Shown in pieces: positions 45,589 to 55,329 of a stretch of DNA of 64,000 bases (the stretch's first letter is position 1; each line of letters opens with the position of its first letter). The translations under genes and the position numbers were made by a program. The DNA is from Pedobacter paludis. GTDB taxonomy: Bacteria > Bacteroidota > Bacteroidia > Sphingobacteriales > Sphingobacteriaceae. The stretch covers positions 434,001 to 498,000 of the forward strand of contig NZ_QGNY01000004.1 in NCBI RefSeq assembly GCF_003173575.1, read 5' to 3'. Under the pieces are notes generated by a model. The model worked only from the letters and a program-made list of their open reading frames with translations, made no database searches and was not told the origin of the DNA.

Positions 45589-46740
45589 ATGAAAAACTCT
45601 CTATTCATTATTTGTTTTTTATCCCTAAGTAAATTGATGTTTGCACAAAGTTCTACAGCAATTGATAAGGAAAAACTTTTCGATTTTTATCAGACCCAGC
45701 GTTACGCCGAAGCTGCACAGTATTTAAAAACAGCTTATACCGAAAGCACCTCAGATTTAAACGCCGTAACACAAATTGGATATTGTTATTTAATGGCTGG
45801 AAATACAGCTGAAGCTGAAAAATATTATCTTAAGGCTTATCAACTCCAGCCTAAGAGTTTGCCCATCCTTTTTAGCATGGCAAATATAGCCAGTAGAAGA
45901 AATAACGTAGAAAAGGCAAAAAATTATTATGAGGAAATTATCAAAATAGATACGGCCAATTTTGCTGCCTATAAACAATTAACCAGTTTGTATCCAGAGC
46001 AGTTCAACATCAAAAAAATAAACTATTTAAAAAAAGCTAATAAGCTAAATCCATTAGATGCAGATATTGTGTTTGATTTAAGTGAAATCTATATGAAGAT
46101 GCATATTTTTAGCCTTGTTGACAGCATTCTCAAACCTGCTTTAAATGCAGATTCAAATAGCATTCAGCTTTTGAAGATCAAGCTTCCACTGTGTTTGGCA
46201 GAAAATAAATTTGACGAGGCCATTAAGTCTGGAGAACAGCTTTTTAGTCTGGGCGATAGCTCTTCCTTTGTTCTTAATAATCTGGGAAAAGTTTATTACA
46301 TGAAAAAAGAGTTCGTAAAAAGCCTAAATTATTTTAAAAAAGTACGTTCAAACACTCCGGATGATAATGAAAGCTTGTTTTATAACATGGCACTATGTTA
46401 TCGAGGCTTGAAAGATTACATCATGGCAGGTGATTATTTCAAAAAAGCGATAGACGCTGGCATTTCTAGGAATACTTTATTGTATTACACCAAAATGGGC
46501 GAAAGCTATGAACAGGCAGAAAAGTTTGAGCTTGCTGCATCGGTTTATAAAAAGGGGGCTTTTTTTGATACCGAGAGCAATCTCATTTACATAGCTGCAC
46601 AGATTTTTGATAAGAAGCTCAATCAGAAGGCAAATGCCATAAGCGCTTATAATCAAGTTTTAAGAAATCTTCCTGATACTGAAGGGAACAAACCTGTTGT
46701 GGAGTATATTAATAAAAGACTTACGGCACTAAAAAACTAA
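45589..46740 (+). CDS. Secreted tetratricopeptide-repeat protein
   Basis: 383 residues. Signal peptide (LFIICFLSLSKLMFAQ) then about nine TPR-type helix pairs: TQIGYCYLMAGNTAEAEKYY, FSMANIASRRNNVEKAKNYY, NNLGKVYYMKKEFVKSLNYF, YNMALCYRGLKDYIMAGDYF, YTKMGESYEQAEKFELAASV. Exported to the periplasm; probably a scaffold in the envelope. No partner visible. Convergent with, and overlapping by 4 bp, the gene at 46737. Confidence 0.87.
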   Translation: MKNSLFIICFLSLSKLMFAQSSTAIDKEKLFDFYQTQRYAEAAQYLKTAYTESTSDLNAVTQIGYCYLMAGNTAEAEKYYLKAYQLQPKSLPILFSMANIASRRNNVEKAKNYYEEIIKIDTANFAAYKQLTSLYPEQFNIKKINYLKKANKLNPLDADIVFDLSEIYMKMHIFSLVDSILKPALNADSNSIQLLKIKLPLCLAENKFDEAIKSGEQLFSLGDSSSFVLNNLGKVYYMKKEFVKSLNYFKKVRSNTPDDNESLFYNMALCYRGLKDYIMAGDYFKKAIDAGISRNTLLYYTKMGESYEQAEKFELAASVYKKGAFFDTESNLIYIAAQIFDKKLNQKANAISAYNQVLRNLPDTEGNKPVVEYINKRLTALKN

Positions 46741-47198
46741 CTCAAATCTTCAAATACTGGCTTCACATTATCCCAAAAATCATCGAGTGCGATTATCCGT
46801 GGTTTAAAGAACGAAATCAGTTCTGGCCAGTGTTGCTGGTTGTAAATATTTACATTCTCAAGGCTAATCGAAATCTGACTGATAACTTTACCATATTCAT
46901 CTGAAGCATCTTGTTCCCAATTCCATTCCTCACCCATTGTGTTGGTCAACATCAGTTTAAATTCTTCAAATTGATTGAAGATTAAATGCCTGATTCCAGC
47001 ATCGGTGTGAGCCAATTGAATGGAGATAATTGCTTTTTTTTGATCAACATCCATTTTAAAAAAGATGTTTTTCACCCCTGTTTTATAGTTAATCCAATTT
47101 ACAGAAGAACCAATTGCCGATGGAACGGGTTTCATATATTGCCCAAAACTGATCCAGAACTGTTGCCTTAATCTTGCTGCCTCTTCTTTACTGTACAT
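46737..47198 (-). CDS. DUF4268 family protein
   Basis: 153 residues from ATG 47198; a TTG 4 codons upstream is not needed. The whole sequence fits DUF4268: RLRQQFWISFGQYMKPVPSA, WINYKTGVKNIFFKMDVDQK, KAIISIQLAHTDAGIRHLIF and ENVNIYNQQHWPELISFFKP. Found widely as a stand-alone or as a C-terminal domain of nuclease-related proteins; function unknown. Its 3' end overlaps the TPR gene by 4 bp. Confidence 0.85.
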   Translation of the reverse strand: MYSKEEAARLRQQFWISFGQYMKPVPSAIGSSVNWINYKTGVKNIFFKMDVDQKKAIISIQLAHTDAGIRHLIFNQFEEFKLMLTNTMGEEWNWEQDASDEYGKVISQISISLENVNIYNQQHWPELISFFKPRIIALDDFWDNVKPVFEDLS

Positions 47199-47262
47199 AT
47201 TTATCTGCAATCGTTGGCATAAAGAAGCCTCCGTTTTATTAATACGCTACAATATTAAAAGT

Positions 47263-49914
47263 TTAGTATTTGGTTTCAAAATGATAATTACCTGATCCTA
47301 TTTCTTCTTTCTTACTGTTCTTGGGCAAAATTACCGTTGCCTTTGCATTAGCTGGTACCGTAACATCAAGTTTAAAAACTCCATCTTTAATTGTCCAAGA
47401 AGACTTAACTGTTCCATAAACCGTTTCGAGTTCTCCTGATGCACTGGTTAAGTTGCCACCCGGTTTTGGTGAAATTAAAATTGCTTTATAACCCGGGGTT
47501 TCGGAAACTGGATTTATTCCAGCAATATTTTTGTACATCCAATCGCCAATTGCGCCGTAAGCATAATGGTTAAAGGAATTCATATCGGCAGTTTGAAACG
47601 AACCATCTTGTTTTATTCCATCCCATCTTTCCCAGATGGTTGTTGCACCCATTTTTACAGGATAAAGCCAAGATGGATAGCTTTCCTGCAAAAGTAAATC
47701 GTATGCTACATCTTGATGTCCAAATCTGCTTAAAACATGGCAAAGGTAAGGCGTGCCCAAAAAGCCGGTTGTTAAATGATTGCCATAATCTCTAACATTT
47801 TGAGCCAGTCTTTCTGCAGCCTGTTGGCGCATATTTTCTGGAAGCAAATCGAACTGAAGCGCAAGAACATAAGCCGTTTGAGTATTAGAGGCTAGTTTTC
47901 CGTTTTCTGTCATGTTCTCACTCACGTAGGCTTTCTTAATTTTTTCCAATAATGAGCTGTACTTTTCTACATCTTCTGTTTTACCCAAAACTTTAGCCGC
48001 GTTGAGAAGCATTTGAGTGGAATGTGCATAAAAAGTTTGAGCAATCATGTATTTGTCGGTTACCGCAGCACGACCATCATTATCGTCATTTGGACGGTAG
48101 AACAACCAATCGCCGAAGTGAAATCCACTGTTCCAAAGATTATCCTTTGCCACTGAGGAAATATAATCTACCCACTTCTTCATACTTCCGTATTGCGCTT
48201 CTAAAATGCCCTTATCACCATAGGCCACATACATATCCCACGGAATAATGGTTGCCACATCTCCCCAACCAGATGAGCCTGCATCTCTTTCACTAATTAC
48301 ATTTGGAACAACAAATGGCACACTTCCATTGGGCAATTGATCTGCACTTACATCTTTCAGCCATTTGGTAAAAAAGCCCGGTACATCCATATTGTAAGCA
48401 GCAGTAGACGCAAAAGCTTGTGCATCGCCAGTCCAACCAAGTCGTTCGTCTCTTTGCGGGCAATCTGTAGGCACATCTACAAAGTTTCCTTTCTGTCCCC
48501 ATTGAATATTATGTTGCAATTGATTCAACAGCGTATTTGATGTGGTGAATTTTCCGGTTGCATTCATATCAGAATATACTGCAACTGCTGTTAAATCTTC
48601 TAATTTAAGTTCTCCTGGGAATCCTTGAATTTTTACGTATCTAAACCCTTGAAACGTAAAGTGAGGTTCGAAAACCTGTTCATATTCTCCCTTTAAAATA
48701 TAATTATTCTGCTGTTTGGCAGATCTTAAATTTGTTGTATAAAAATTACCTGCCTTATCCAAAACCTCAGCATGACTAATGGTTATTTTTGTGCCTGATG
48801 GCCCTTTAGCTTTAAGCATTACCCAGCCCACCAAATTTTGACCGAAATCTACAACCGTTTCTCCTGCAGGGGTTTTAAAAATTTTAAGTGCTTTAAATTC
48901 TTCATGTTTGCTCACGGTTGGCCCACTCATTCCAACCAGCTTTTCGGTACCATTTTCTAAAATGCTAACAGGTTTCCAGCTGGCTGTTTCTTTAAATTTA
49001 ATATTATCCCATCCAGAAATTTCCAGTCGTGCATCATAGGTTTCACCATCGTAAATATTGGATGATAAAATTGGGCCATTAGCTGTTTTCCAACTGTTAT
49101 CTGTATTCACTACTTCCTTTGTTCCATCTGTATATTCAATTTCTACCTGAAGCAATAACGCTCTTGTATCTCCATAAAAATCATGCTGATTATTGAAACC
49201 TATTCTACCTTTATACCAGCCATTGCCAAGAATTACACCAATGGTGTTTTCGCCCTTGTTAAACGATTTAGTAACATCATAAACCTGATATTGTAAGTGG
49301 TTTTTATAACTCGTCCATCCCGGAGCAAAATAATGATTGCCTAACTTTTTACCATTGATATGCGCTTCGTATAGTCCTTTAGCTGTAATGTAAGCTGTTG
49401 CTGAACGAATCGTCTTTTTAACCTCAAAATCTTTCCTAAACAAAGGACTGGCTAGTGATGAATCTCTGCCTTCAACGGCAATCCATTTCGCTGTCCAATC
49501 ACTGGCTTTTAAACCGGTTTGAAAATACTGAACTGGAGACCAAGCTGAGGTATTGCCATGATTATCCTTTACCCTTACCTGCCAAAAATATTTGGTTTTT
49601 GAAGAAAGTTCTGGTCCATTATAAGCAACAAGAACGGATTCATCTCCTTTCTGATCCACATTCCACAATGCCTTTTTAGAAAATGAAGCAGTATTTCCCA
49701 ATCGAATTTCATAACTCGCTTGGCTAGTATTCTTTATTTCTGAAACGATTTTCCAGCTAAATCTTGGATGTGGATGATCAACGCTAAGCGGATTTGTTAA
49801 ATGCTCTACCGTTAAATTATTGACCGAAATTTTCTGAGCTGATGTATTGATAACGAAAGAAAACAGCATGAATAGAATAAGCCCTGCTGTTGTTTTGGGA
49901 AATGAGTGTTTCAT
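47263..49914 (-). CDS. Alpha-L-rhamnosidase, glycoside hydrolase family 78
   Basis: 883 residues with signal peptide (LILFMLFSFVINTSAQ). Order: N-terminal Bac_rhamnosid_N-type beta domains (about 25-340), a concanavalin-like region, then the (alpha/alpha)6 catalytic domain containing DVPTDCPQRDERLGWTGDAQ and FASTAAYNMDVPGFFTKWLK, and a C-terminal beta domain (WTIKDGVFKLDVTVPANAKA). The acid/base Glu and general-base carboxylates lie in DERLGWTGDA and later WDSF/DGI segments. It releases rhamnose from plant polymers in the periplasm or outside. Not in a visible polysaccharide locus. Confidence 0.93.
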   Translation of the reverse strand: MKHSFPKTTAGLILFMLFSFVINTSAQKISVNNLTVEHLTNPLSVDHPHPRFSWKIVSEIKNTSQASYEIRLGNTASFSKKALWNVDQKGDESVLVAYNGPELSSKTKYFWQVRVKDNHGNTSAWSPVQYFQTGLKASDWTAKWIAVEGRDSSLASPLFRKDFEVKKTIRSATAYITAKGLYEAHINGKKLGNHYFAPGWTSYKNHLQYQVYDVTKSFNKGENTIGVILGNGWYKGRIGFNNQHDFYGDTRALLLQVEIEYTDGTKEVVNTDNSWKTANGPILSSNIYDGETYDARLEISGWDNIKFKETASWKPVSILENGTEKLVGMSGPTVSKHEEFKALKIFKTPAGETVVDFGQNLVGWVMLKAKGPSGTKITISHAEVLDKAGNFYTTNLRSAKQQNNYILKGEYEQVFEPHFTFQGFRYVKIQGFPGELKLEDLTAVAVYSDMNATGKFTTSNTLLNQLQHNIQWGQKGNFVDVPTDCPQRDERLGWTGDAQAFASTAAYNMDVPGFFTKWLKDVSADQLPNGSVPFVVPNVISERDAGSSGWGDVATIIPWDMYVAYGDKGILEAQYGSMKKWVDYISSVAKDNLWNSGFHFGDWLFYRPNDDNDGRAAVTDKYMIAQTFYAHSTQMLLNAAKVLGKTEDVEKYSSLLEKIKKAYVSENMTENGKLASNTQTAYVLALQFDLLPENMRQQAAERLAQNVRDYGNHLTTGFLGTPYLCHVLSRFGHQDVAYDLLLQESYPSWLYPVKMGATTIWERWDGIKQDGSFQTADMNSFNHYAYGAIGDWMYKNIAGINPVSETPGYKAILISPKPGGNLTSASGELETVYGTVKSSWTIKDGVFKLDVTVPANAKATVILPKNSKKEEIGSGNYHFETKY

Positions 49915-50100
49915 AAATGGTTAGCGTTAATTTATAATCTTAACGGTGCGATAATCAGAAATATAATTCAGCTTACTATCCTGCACTGTCATGAAAAATT
50001 AAGCGTTACAAACACGTCAATTATAACACAATAAACTGATATACAGATGATTAAGTTTTATATATCGTTAGTAAAGAATCTTCTTAGTTTGATAAAGAAA

Positions 50101-50685
50101 TTATTTACCCATTAAGCGAGCAACATATTTACCTATAATATCGAATTCCAAATTTACGGTATCCCCTACCTGAACTTCTTGCAGGTTGGTGTGTTCAAAT
50201 GTGTAAGGAATAATAAATACAGAAAATTCATCATCGGCAGAATTAACAACTGTTAAGCTAATTCCATTAACGCAGGCCGAGCCTTTTTCTACAGTTACAT
50301 TTCCAGCTGAAGCATCGTATTTAAAACGATATTCCCAGCTCCCATCCAATTCTTCACGTTTAACGCAAACCGCAGTCTGGTCTACATGGCCTTGAACAAT
50401 ATGTCCATCTAAGCGGGCATTCATTTGCATGCAACGTTCTAGATTTACCTTATTACCTACTTTTAGGTGACCAAGATTTGTCTTATTTAATGTTTCATCT
50501 ATGGCTGTAACCGTGTGGCTTCCATCATTTACAGCTACAACAGTCAGGCAAACACCATTATGGGCAACGCTCTGATCGATTTTTAACTCATGGCTTATAG
50601 CCGATGAAATGGTGAAATGGATATTTGTATGATCGTTTTTTATGGCCGTTATTTCGCCAAGCGTTTCTATAATTCCAGTGAACAT
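50101..50685 (-). CDS. ribE: Riboflavin synthase, alpha subunit
   Basis: 194 residues with two lumazine-binding domains: MFTGIIETLGEI... NGVCLTVVAV (first) and ERCMQMNARLDGHIVQGHVD ... CVNGISLTVVN (second). Final step of riboflavin synthesis, dismutation of 6,7-dimethyl-8-ribityllumazine. The length is normal. 51 bp after accC on the same strand; no FMN riboswitch is visible in the spacer. Confidence 0.95.
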   Translation of the reverse strand: MFTGIIETLGEITAIKNDHTNIHFTISSAISHELKIDQSVAHNGVCLTVVAVNDGSHTVTAIDETLNKTNLGHLKVGNKVNLERCMQMNARLDGHIVQGHVDQTAVCVKREELDGSWEYRFKYDASAGNVTVEKGSACVNGISLTVVNSADDEFSVFIIPYTFEHTNLQEVQVGDTVNLEFDIIGKYVARLMGK

Positions 50686-50736
50686 TTTTATTTTATTGTA
50701 GCCATCAGCGATGAAATTTTCTGCACGATGGTAGTT

Positions 50737-52251
50737 TTAATATTTCAATCTATTTTTTCTCCAGTCAGAACTGCTTTTCAAATGCTCTCCTGCTGAAATA
50801 ACATCACTTTTCTTTTCAAAAAGAGCAGATGCAATTACCGCTGCAATTAAAGCCTCAGTTTCATCTTCAACTTTCAAACTATCGGCGTTAAAATATTTGC
50901 CAACAAAATGAGTGTCGAAATTGCCTGTTTTAAATGCCTCGTGCTGCATTACAAAATTACCAAAAGCCAATGTAGTTTCTATCCCGGTAATCTCATATTC
51001 TGCAATTGCCCTAATCATTCTTTCAATCGCTTCCGTTCTATCTTTCCCATAGGTGATCAACTTGGCGATCATTGGATCGTAGTAGATTGGGATGTCCATA
51101 CCTTGCTCAAAACCATCATCAACCCTTACTCCATTTCCCTTTGGTGTTTTATAAGTTTGCAAAGTTCCTATATCCGGCAAGAAATTGTTTTTAGGATCTT
51201 CGGCATAAACCCGAAGTTCGACGGCATGACCATTTATTTTTAAATCTTCCTGATTAAAACTCAATACTTCTCCGGAGGCAATTTTGATTTGTTCCTTAAC
51301 CAAGTCTATTCCAGTAATTAATTCAGTTACAGGATGTTCTACCTGCAAACGCGTATTCATTTCTAAGAAAAAGAAATCTAGGTTTTCATCCAAAATAAAC
51401 TCAACTGTTCCTGCACCAGTGTAATTAACGGATCGGGCAACATCTACGGCACATTTACCCATTTGTTGCCTAATTTCTTCCGTTAGTACAGATGAAGGAG
51501 CTTCTTCAACTACTTTTTGATGTCTCCGCTGAACGGAGCATTCCCGTTCAAAAAGATGAACAATATTTCCATGCGTATCGCCCAAAACCTGAATTTCGAT
51601 GTGCCTTGGCGAAGTTACATACCGCTCGATAAACACAGAACCATCACCAAATGCAGAAGTTGCCTCGCTTACGGCCAGTTGCATCTGTTCTTCAAAATCG
51701 TCAGCCTTTTCTACAATGCGCATGCCCTTGCCTCCACCACCTGCCGCTGCTTTAATCAAAATCGGAAAACCAACTTCAATTGCTCTTTCTTTGGCTTCGG
51801 CAACATCCTTAATGGCTTCTTCCGTTCCAGGAACCATTGGAATATTGTATTTCAATGCCGCTGCTTTTGCCGAGAGCTTGTTTCCCATAATTTCCATTGC
51901 CAAAGGCGATGGACCAATCAAAATTAAACCTGCATCAGCAACCATTTGTGCGAAACCCGCATTTTCTGATAGAAAACCATAACCGGGATGAATGGCTTCG
52001 GCTCCGGCTTGTTTGCAGGCTTCGATTATTTTCTCACCAACCAGATAACTTTGATTGGAAGGTGCAGGACCAATAAAAATAGCTTCATCAGCATAACGGA
52101 CATGCAAGGCGTTTCGATCAGCTTCAGAAAAAACAGCAACAGTTTTTATCCCCATTTCCTTTGCCGAACGCATAATCCGTAGGGCAATTTCGCCACGATT
52201 GGCAATAAGAATTTTGGAAATTTTTAATTTATGGTTTTGGTTTTCAGACAT
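50737..52251 (-). CDS. accC: Acetyl-CoA carboxylase, biotin carboxylase subunit
   Basis: 504 residues. ATP-grasp and biotin carboxylase motifs are complete: KILIANRGEIALRIMRSAKE, HPGYGFLSENAGFA, ILIKAAAGGGGKGMRIVEK, FIERYVTSPRHIEIQVLGD, RECSVQRRHQKVVEEAPSS, FLEMNTRLQVEHPVTEL. About 55 residues longer than E. coli AccC at the C-terminus, as in Bacteroidota acyl-CoA carboxylase subunits. ATP-dependent carboxylation of biotin for fatty-acid or propionyl-CoA metabolism. Between ltaE and ribE; partners are elsewhere. Confidence 0.93.
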   Translation of the reverse strand: MSENQNHKLKISKILIANRGEIALRIMRSAKEMGIKTVAVFSEADRNALHVRYADEAIFIGPAPSNQSYLVGEKIIEACKQAGAEAIHPGYGFLSENAGFAQMVADAGLILIGPSPLAMEIMGNKLSAKAAALKYNIPMVPGTEEAIKDVAEAKERAIEVGFPILIKAAAGGGGKGMRIVEKADDFEEQMQLAVSEATSAFGDGSVFIERYVTSPRHIEIQVLGDTHGNIVHLFERECSVQRRHQKVVEEAPSSVLTEEIRQQMGKCAVDVARSVNYTGAGTVEFILDENLDFFFLEMNTRLQVEHPVTELITGIDLVKEQIKIASGEVLSFNQEDLKINGHAVELRVYAEDPKNNFLPDIGTLQTYKTPKGNGVRVDDGFEQGMDIPIYYDPMIAKLITYGKDRTEAIERMIRAIAEYEITGIETTLAFGNFVMQHEAFKTGNFDTHFVGKYFNADSLKVEDETEALIAAVIASALFEKKSDVISAGEHLKSSSDWRKNRLKY

Positions 52252-52290
52252 TTGGCTATTAACTATACACGAACCTACTATTAACCTTTC

Positions 52291-53313
52291 TTACAAATGT
52301 AATATTATTTCGATTGCCTGATCAATCATTGTAGCGCTCAAATCCAAATGGGTAACCAGCCTAACTGTACTCGCACTTGTGGTATTGCAATGTAACCCTT
52401 TTTCTTTTAATAGATCAACTACCTTTTGAGCAGTTCCTTTTGCTACTTCGAAAATCACGATATTGGTTTCTACAGGCATTACAGATACAACGTAACTGGT
52501 TGAAATTAACGCATTCGCCAAGGCTTTTGCATGATCGTGATCTTCTTTTAATCGTTCTACGTGATGATCAAGTGCATAAATTCCAGCAGCTGCCAAAAAC
52601 CCCGCCTGGCGCATTCCTCCGCCGAAAGCCTTTCTAATTTTTCTTGCTTTTTTAATCGTTTCCTTACTGCCCAATAAAACTGAGCCCACTGGCGCACCTA
52701 ATCCTTTAGATAAACAGACAGAAATTCCATCGAAATACTTTCCATATTGATGTGCTTTATCGCCGGTAGCCACTAATGCATTAAAAATTCTTGCCCCATC
52801 CAAATGAAGTTTTAAGCCTTTAATGTTACACAAATGATGGATTGGCGCAATTTGATTCAATGTATAACAGCTTCCGCCGCCTTTATTTACCGTGTTTTCT
52901 AAAACCACTAAAGAAGAATTCGGATAGTGAATGTTATCTTCATTAATTTCAGGCTCTATAAGTTCAGGAGTTAAAATTCCACGCTCACCATATAACAACC
53001 TTACTGATGCAGCAGAGTGATAAGCAATTCCTCCAATTTCATACCGATATACGTGTGCAGTTTGATCACAAATCACTTCATCCATGGGTTGTGTAAAACA
53101 TTTAATTCCGATTTGGTTGGTCATTGTTCCCGAAGGACAAAAGAGACCAGCTTCCATATTAAATGTTTCGGCCAATCTGGTTTCCAATTTTTGCACGGTT
53201 TCATCTTCACCAAAAACATCATCGCCAACTTTTGCGCTCATCATCGCATCCAACATTCCAGCCGTTGGCTTGGTTACGGTATCACTTCTGAAATCTAAAA
53301 AACTGCTATTCAT
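52291..53313 (-). CDS. ltaE: Low-specificity L-threonine aldolase
   Basis: 340 residues, fold-type I PLP enzyme. DFRSDTVTKPTAGMLDAM start motif, VGDDVFGEDETVQ, LHLDGARIFNALVA (Asp that binds the cofactor ring) and LSKGLGAPVGSVLLG (Lys that binds PLP). Cleaves L-threonine and L-allo-threonine to glycine and acetaldehyde. Head of the ltaE-accC-ribE run. A possible promoter for accC (TACATTTG, minus strand, plus 52294-52301) lies over its last codons. Confidence 0.94.
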   Translation of the reverse strand: MNSSFLDFRSDTVTKPTAGMLDAMMSAKVGDDVFGEDETVQKLETRLAETFNMEAGLFCPSGTMTNQIGIKCFTQPMDEVICDQTAHVYRYEIGGIAYHSAASVRLLYGERGILTPELIEPEINEDNIHYPNSSLVVLENTVNKGGGSCYTLNQIAPIHHLCNIKGLKLHLDGARIFNALVATGDKAHQYGKYFDGISVCLSKGLGAPVGSVLLGSKETIKKARKIRKAFGGGMRQAGFLAAAGIYALDHHVERLKEDHDHAKALANALISTSYVVSVMPVETNIVIFEVAKGTAQKVVDLLKEKGLHCNTTSASTVRLVTHLDLSATMIDQAIEIILHL

Positions 53314-53412
53314 TTTTGTATCTATTGTAAAATAATTCTGACTGTTAAAAAAAAGACCAATGCCCTTTATGGTATAATTTTAAGGATTTAAGCCGATTAA
53401 ACACGCTATATA

Positions 53413-53427
53413 GTGTATTTTTTACAC
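53413..53427 (+). promoter_or_regulatory. Palindromic operator GTGTA-N5-TACAC, site 1
   Basis: GTGTA (53413-53417), TTTTT, TACAC (53423-53427), followed by ACT. Matches the sites at 55295 and 58551 with the same spacing. Lies 106 bp upstream of the ATG of the BadF-type kinase. A weak TATACTTT-type box follows at about 53500. Confidence 0.6.
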
Positions 53428-53532
53428 ACTTGAAATCCTACAACAACAAATTGTTAAAAAATTATTAAAAAAAAAGATACAAAATATAAGAGTTTTTATA
53501 CTTTTATCGTGCTAAAACCAAAAATAAATAAA

Positions 53533-54393
53533 ATGATAGTAATTGCAGACGGTGGATCTACCAAAACAAATTGGTGTTTGATTAACGAGGCCGGCAGAAA
53601 AATTTACTTTAACACCGAAGGTTACAATCCATATTTTTCTAAAGGAGAATACATTGTAAAGTCTTTAAACGAAACGCTTCCAGACCACTTGGAGCGAGAA
53701 AAATTAACAGCAGTTTATTATTATGGTGCCGGATGTTCTACCGCTGCAAACGTAAAAATTGTGGCTGATGCCATGAAACAGATTTTTACAAACGCATCAG
53801 TATTTGTTGGTCATGATTTACTTGCCTCTTGCAGAGCACTTCTAGGAAACGAGCCCGGATTTGCTGGCATTTTAGGCACTGGAACAAACTCTTGTTTGTA
53901 TGATGGAACAGATATTACTTTAAATATCGATTCATTGGGTTATTTTTTAGGTGATGAAGGAAGTGGATCTTACATAGGTAAGCGTATTTTAAGCGATTAC
54001 ATGAAGGGTTACATGCCAAAAGGTTTACGTGAGGCTTTTTATGATAACTATGCCTTAACAAATGAGGACATTTTTGATAATATTTATAATAAACCGTTAC
54101 CAAACCGTTTCTGCGCAAGTTTCAGTAAATTCTTATACGATTTTAAAGATAACTACGAAGATTATGCCTTCAGCACAATTGACTATGCGTTTACAGCATT
54201 CTTTGAAGCTTTGGTTATCCACTATCCAAACTATAAAGACCATAAATTAAACTGCGTAGGTTCTGTAGGTTACAGTTTCCGTGATATATTAAGTATTGTA
54301 GCAGATCGTTATGAAATGGGCGTTGGTAAAATCATCCGTTCGCCTATAGATGATTTAGTTCATTATCACTTAGAACTGGCTCCTAAAGTTTAG
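53533..54393 (+). CDS. BadF/BadG-type ATPase, N-acetylglucosamine kinase-like
   Basis: 286 residues from ATG 53533; a GTG 24 nt upstream is less likely because MIVIADGGSTKTNW is the normal family start. ASKHA fold: phosphate-1 loop DGGSTKTNW, catalytic region GHDLLAS, phosphate-2 GTGTNSC, GDEGSGSYIG and adenosine-motif VGSVGYSFRDIL. All catalytic motifs intact. Likely phosphorylates a hexosamine or related sugar. Controlled, by inference, through site 1. Confidence 0.88.
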   Translation: MIVIADGGSTKTNWCLINEAGRKIYFNTEGYNPYFSKGEYIVKSLNETLPDHLEREKLTAVYYYGAGCSTAANVKIVADAMKQIFTNASVFVGHDLLASCRALLGNEPGFAGILGTGTNSCLYDGTDITLNIDSLGYFLGDEGSGSYIGKRILSDYMKGYMPKGLREAFYDNYALTNEDIFDNIYNKPLPNRFCASFSKFLYDFKDNYEDYAFSTIDYAFTAFFEALVIHYPNYKDHKLNCVGSVGYSFRDILSIVADRYEMGVGKIIRSPIDDLVHYHLELAPKV

Positions 54394-54447
54394 TTCAAAG
54401 TGTAAAGTTTAAGATTTAAAGTTCAAGGTCTTTAATATAAACTCATA

Positions 54448-54483
54448 AAAAAGTCTGGTTTGAAATTTCAAACCAGACTTTTT
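54448..54483. terminator. Bidirectional intrinsic terminator
   Basis: Perfect palindrome with arms AAAAAGTCTGGTTTGAAA (54448-54465) and TTTCAAACCAGACTTTTT (54466-54483). It separates the kinase (plus) from the Nudix regulator (minus). Confidence 0.85.
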
Positions 54484-54528
54484 CATTTTAAGCTATCCGC
54501 TTTCAACTTTTCACTTATAACTTTCCAC

Positions 54529-55218
54529 TTAAAAAGATATTTCCTTGCCAAATAATTTCGCGTATTTACGCTTATCAAAGCGATATAAGGTGGCAGCTCT
54601 GTACGAAACTCCCTTTTGTTTTTCATCGAGTTCTTTCAAAACACCAAAACTTACAATCTTCTTTCTGAAGTTACGCTTGTCCAGTTTTTTGCCCAACACC
54701 AACTCATAAACATGTTGCAGCTGAGTTAAGGTAAATTTCTCTGGCAAAAGCTCGAAAGCAATAGGCTGGTGCTTAATTCTACGCTTTATTTTTTCTAAAC
54801 CCTTATCGTAAATCTTTTGGTGATCGAAAGCCAGTTTAGGTAAATCCGTAATGGGCAACCAATTTGCACGTTTAGCATAATTGCTTACTGGCCTAAGCTC
54901 TTTTTCTCCACCTAAACGAATCAAGGCATAATAAGCCAACGTAATTACTCTACCTTGAGGGTGCCTGTGCGGATCGCCGAAAGCATAATACTGTTCCATA
55001 TAGATTCCACGCAAACCTGTAAGTTCATATAGAATCCGCGAGGCAGATTGATCCAGACTTTCGTCAGGGCCAACAATGTTACCGGGCAATGCCCACCAAT
55101 CTTTAAATGGTTCTTCGTTTCTTTCGATGAGCAGGATTTTTAATTCCTTTCCATCAAATCCAAATAGGACACAATCTATAGAGAATACGGAATCTAAATG
55201 AGGTAAAATTTGTTCCAA
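54529..55218 (-). CDS. Nudix-related transcriptional regulator (NrtR-like)
   Basis: 229 residues. N-terminal Nudix domain (about 12-140) with the fold signature FSIDCVLFGFDGKELKILLI, WWALPGNIVGPDES, but the Nudix box is altered: in SRILYELTG the RE and EE glutamates are partly replaced (Ile and Leu), so hydrolysis is unlikely. The C-terminal winged helix (FTLTQLQHVYELVLGKKLDK, RNFRKKIVSFGVLKEL, YRFDKRKYAKLF) is typical of NrtR/AraR-type regulators. Divergent from pfkA with an operator between them, so probably a ligand-controlled repressor of the glycolytic locus. Confidence 0.88.
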   Translation of the reverse strand: MEQILPHLDSVFSIDCVLFGFDGKELKILLIERNEEPFKDWWALPGNIVGPDESLDQSASRILYELTGLRGIYMEQYYAFGDPHRHPQGRVITLAYYALIRLGGEKELRPVSNYAKRANWLPITDLPKLAFDHQKIYDKGLEKIKRRIKHQPIAFELLPEKFTLTQLQHVYELVLGKKLDKRNFRKKIVSFGVLKELDEKQKGVSYRAATLYRFDKRKYAKLFGKEISF

Positions 55219-55294
55219 GGTAAAATTTAGTTATTTTAAGCAGATAAAGGTATGACTTTCAATATTAAGTAAAAAAAATAAAAAAAATTACTTA

Positions 55295-55309
55295 GTGTAA
55301 AAATTACAC
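55295..55309. promoter_or_regulatory. Palindromic operator GTGTA-N5-TACAC, site 2, plus pfkA -7 region
   Basis: GTGTA (55295-55299), AAAAT, TACAC (55305-55309). It lies in the 111-bp divergent region of the Nudix regulator and pfkA. TATATTCG (55312-55319) next to it could be the -7 box of pfkA, leaving a near-leaderless mRNA (ATG at 55330). Binding here would block the promoter. Confidence 0.7.
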
Positions 55310-55329
55310 ACTATATTCGTATTATAAAG

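Noticed and set aside
50686..50736. FMN riboswitch for ribE
   Set aside because: The spacer is 51 bp and lacks any multi-stem structure or known FMN motif.
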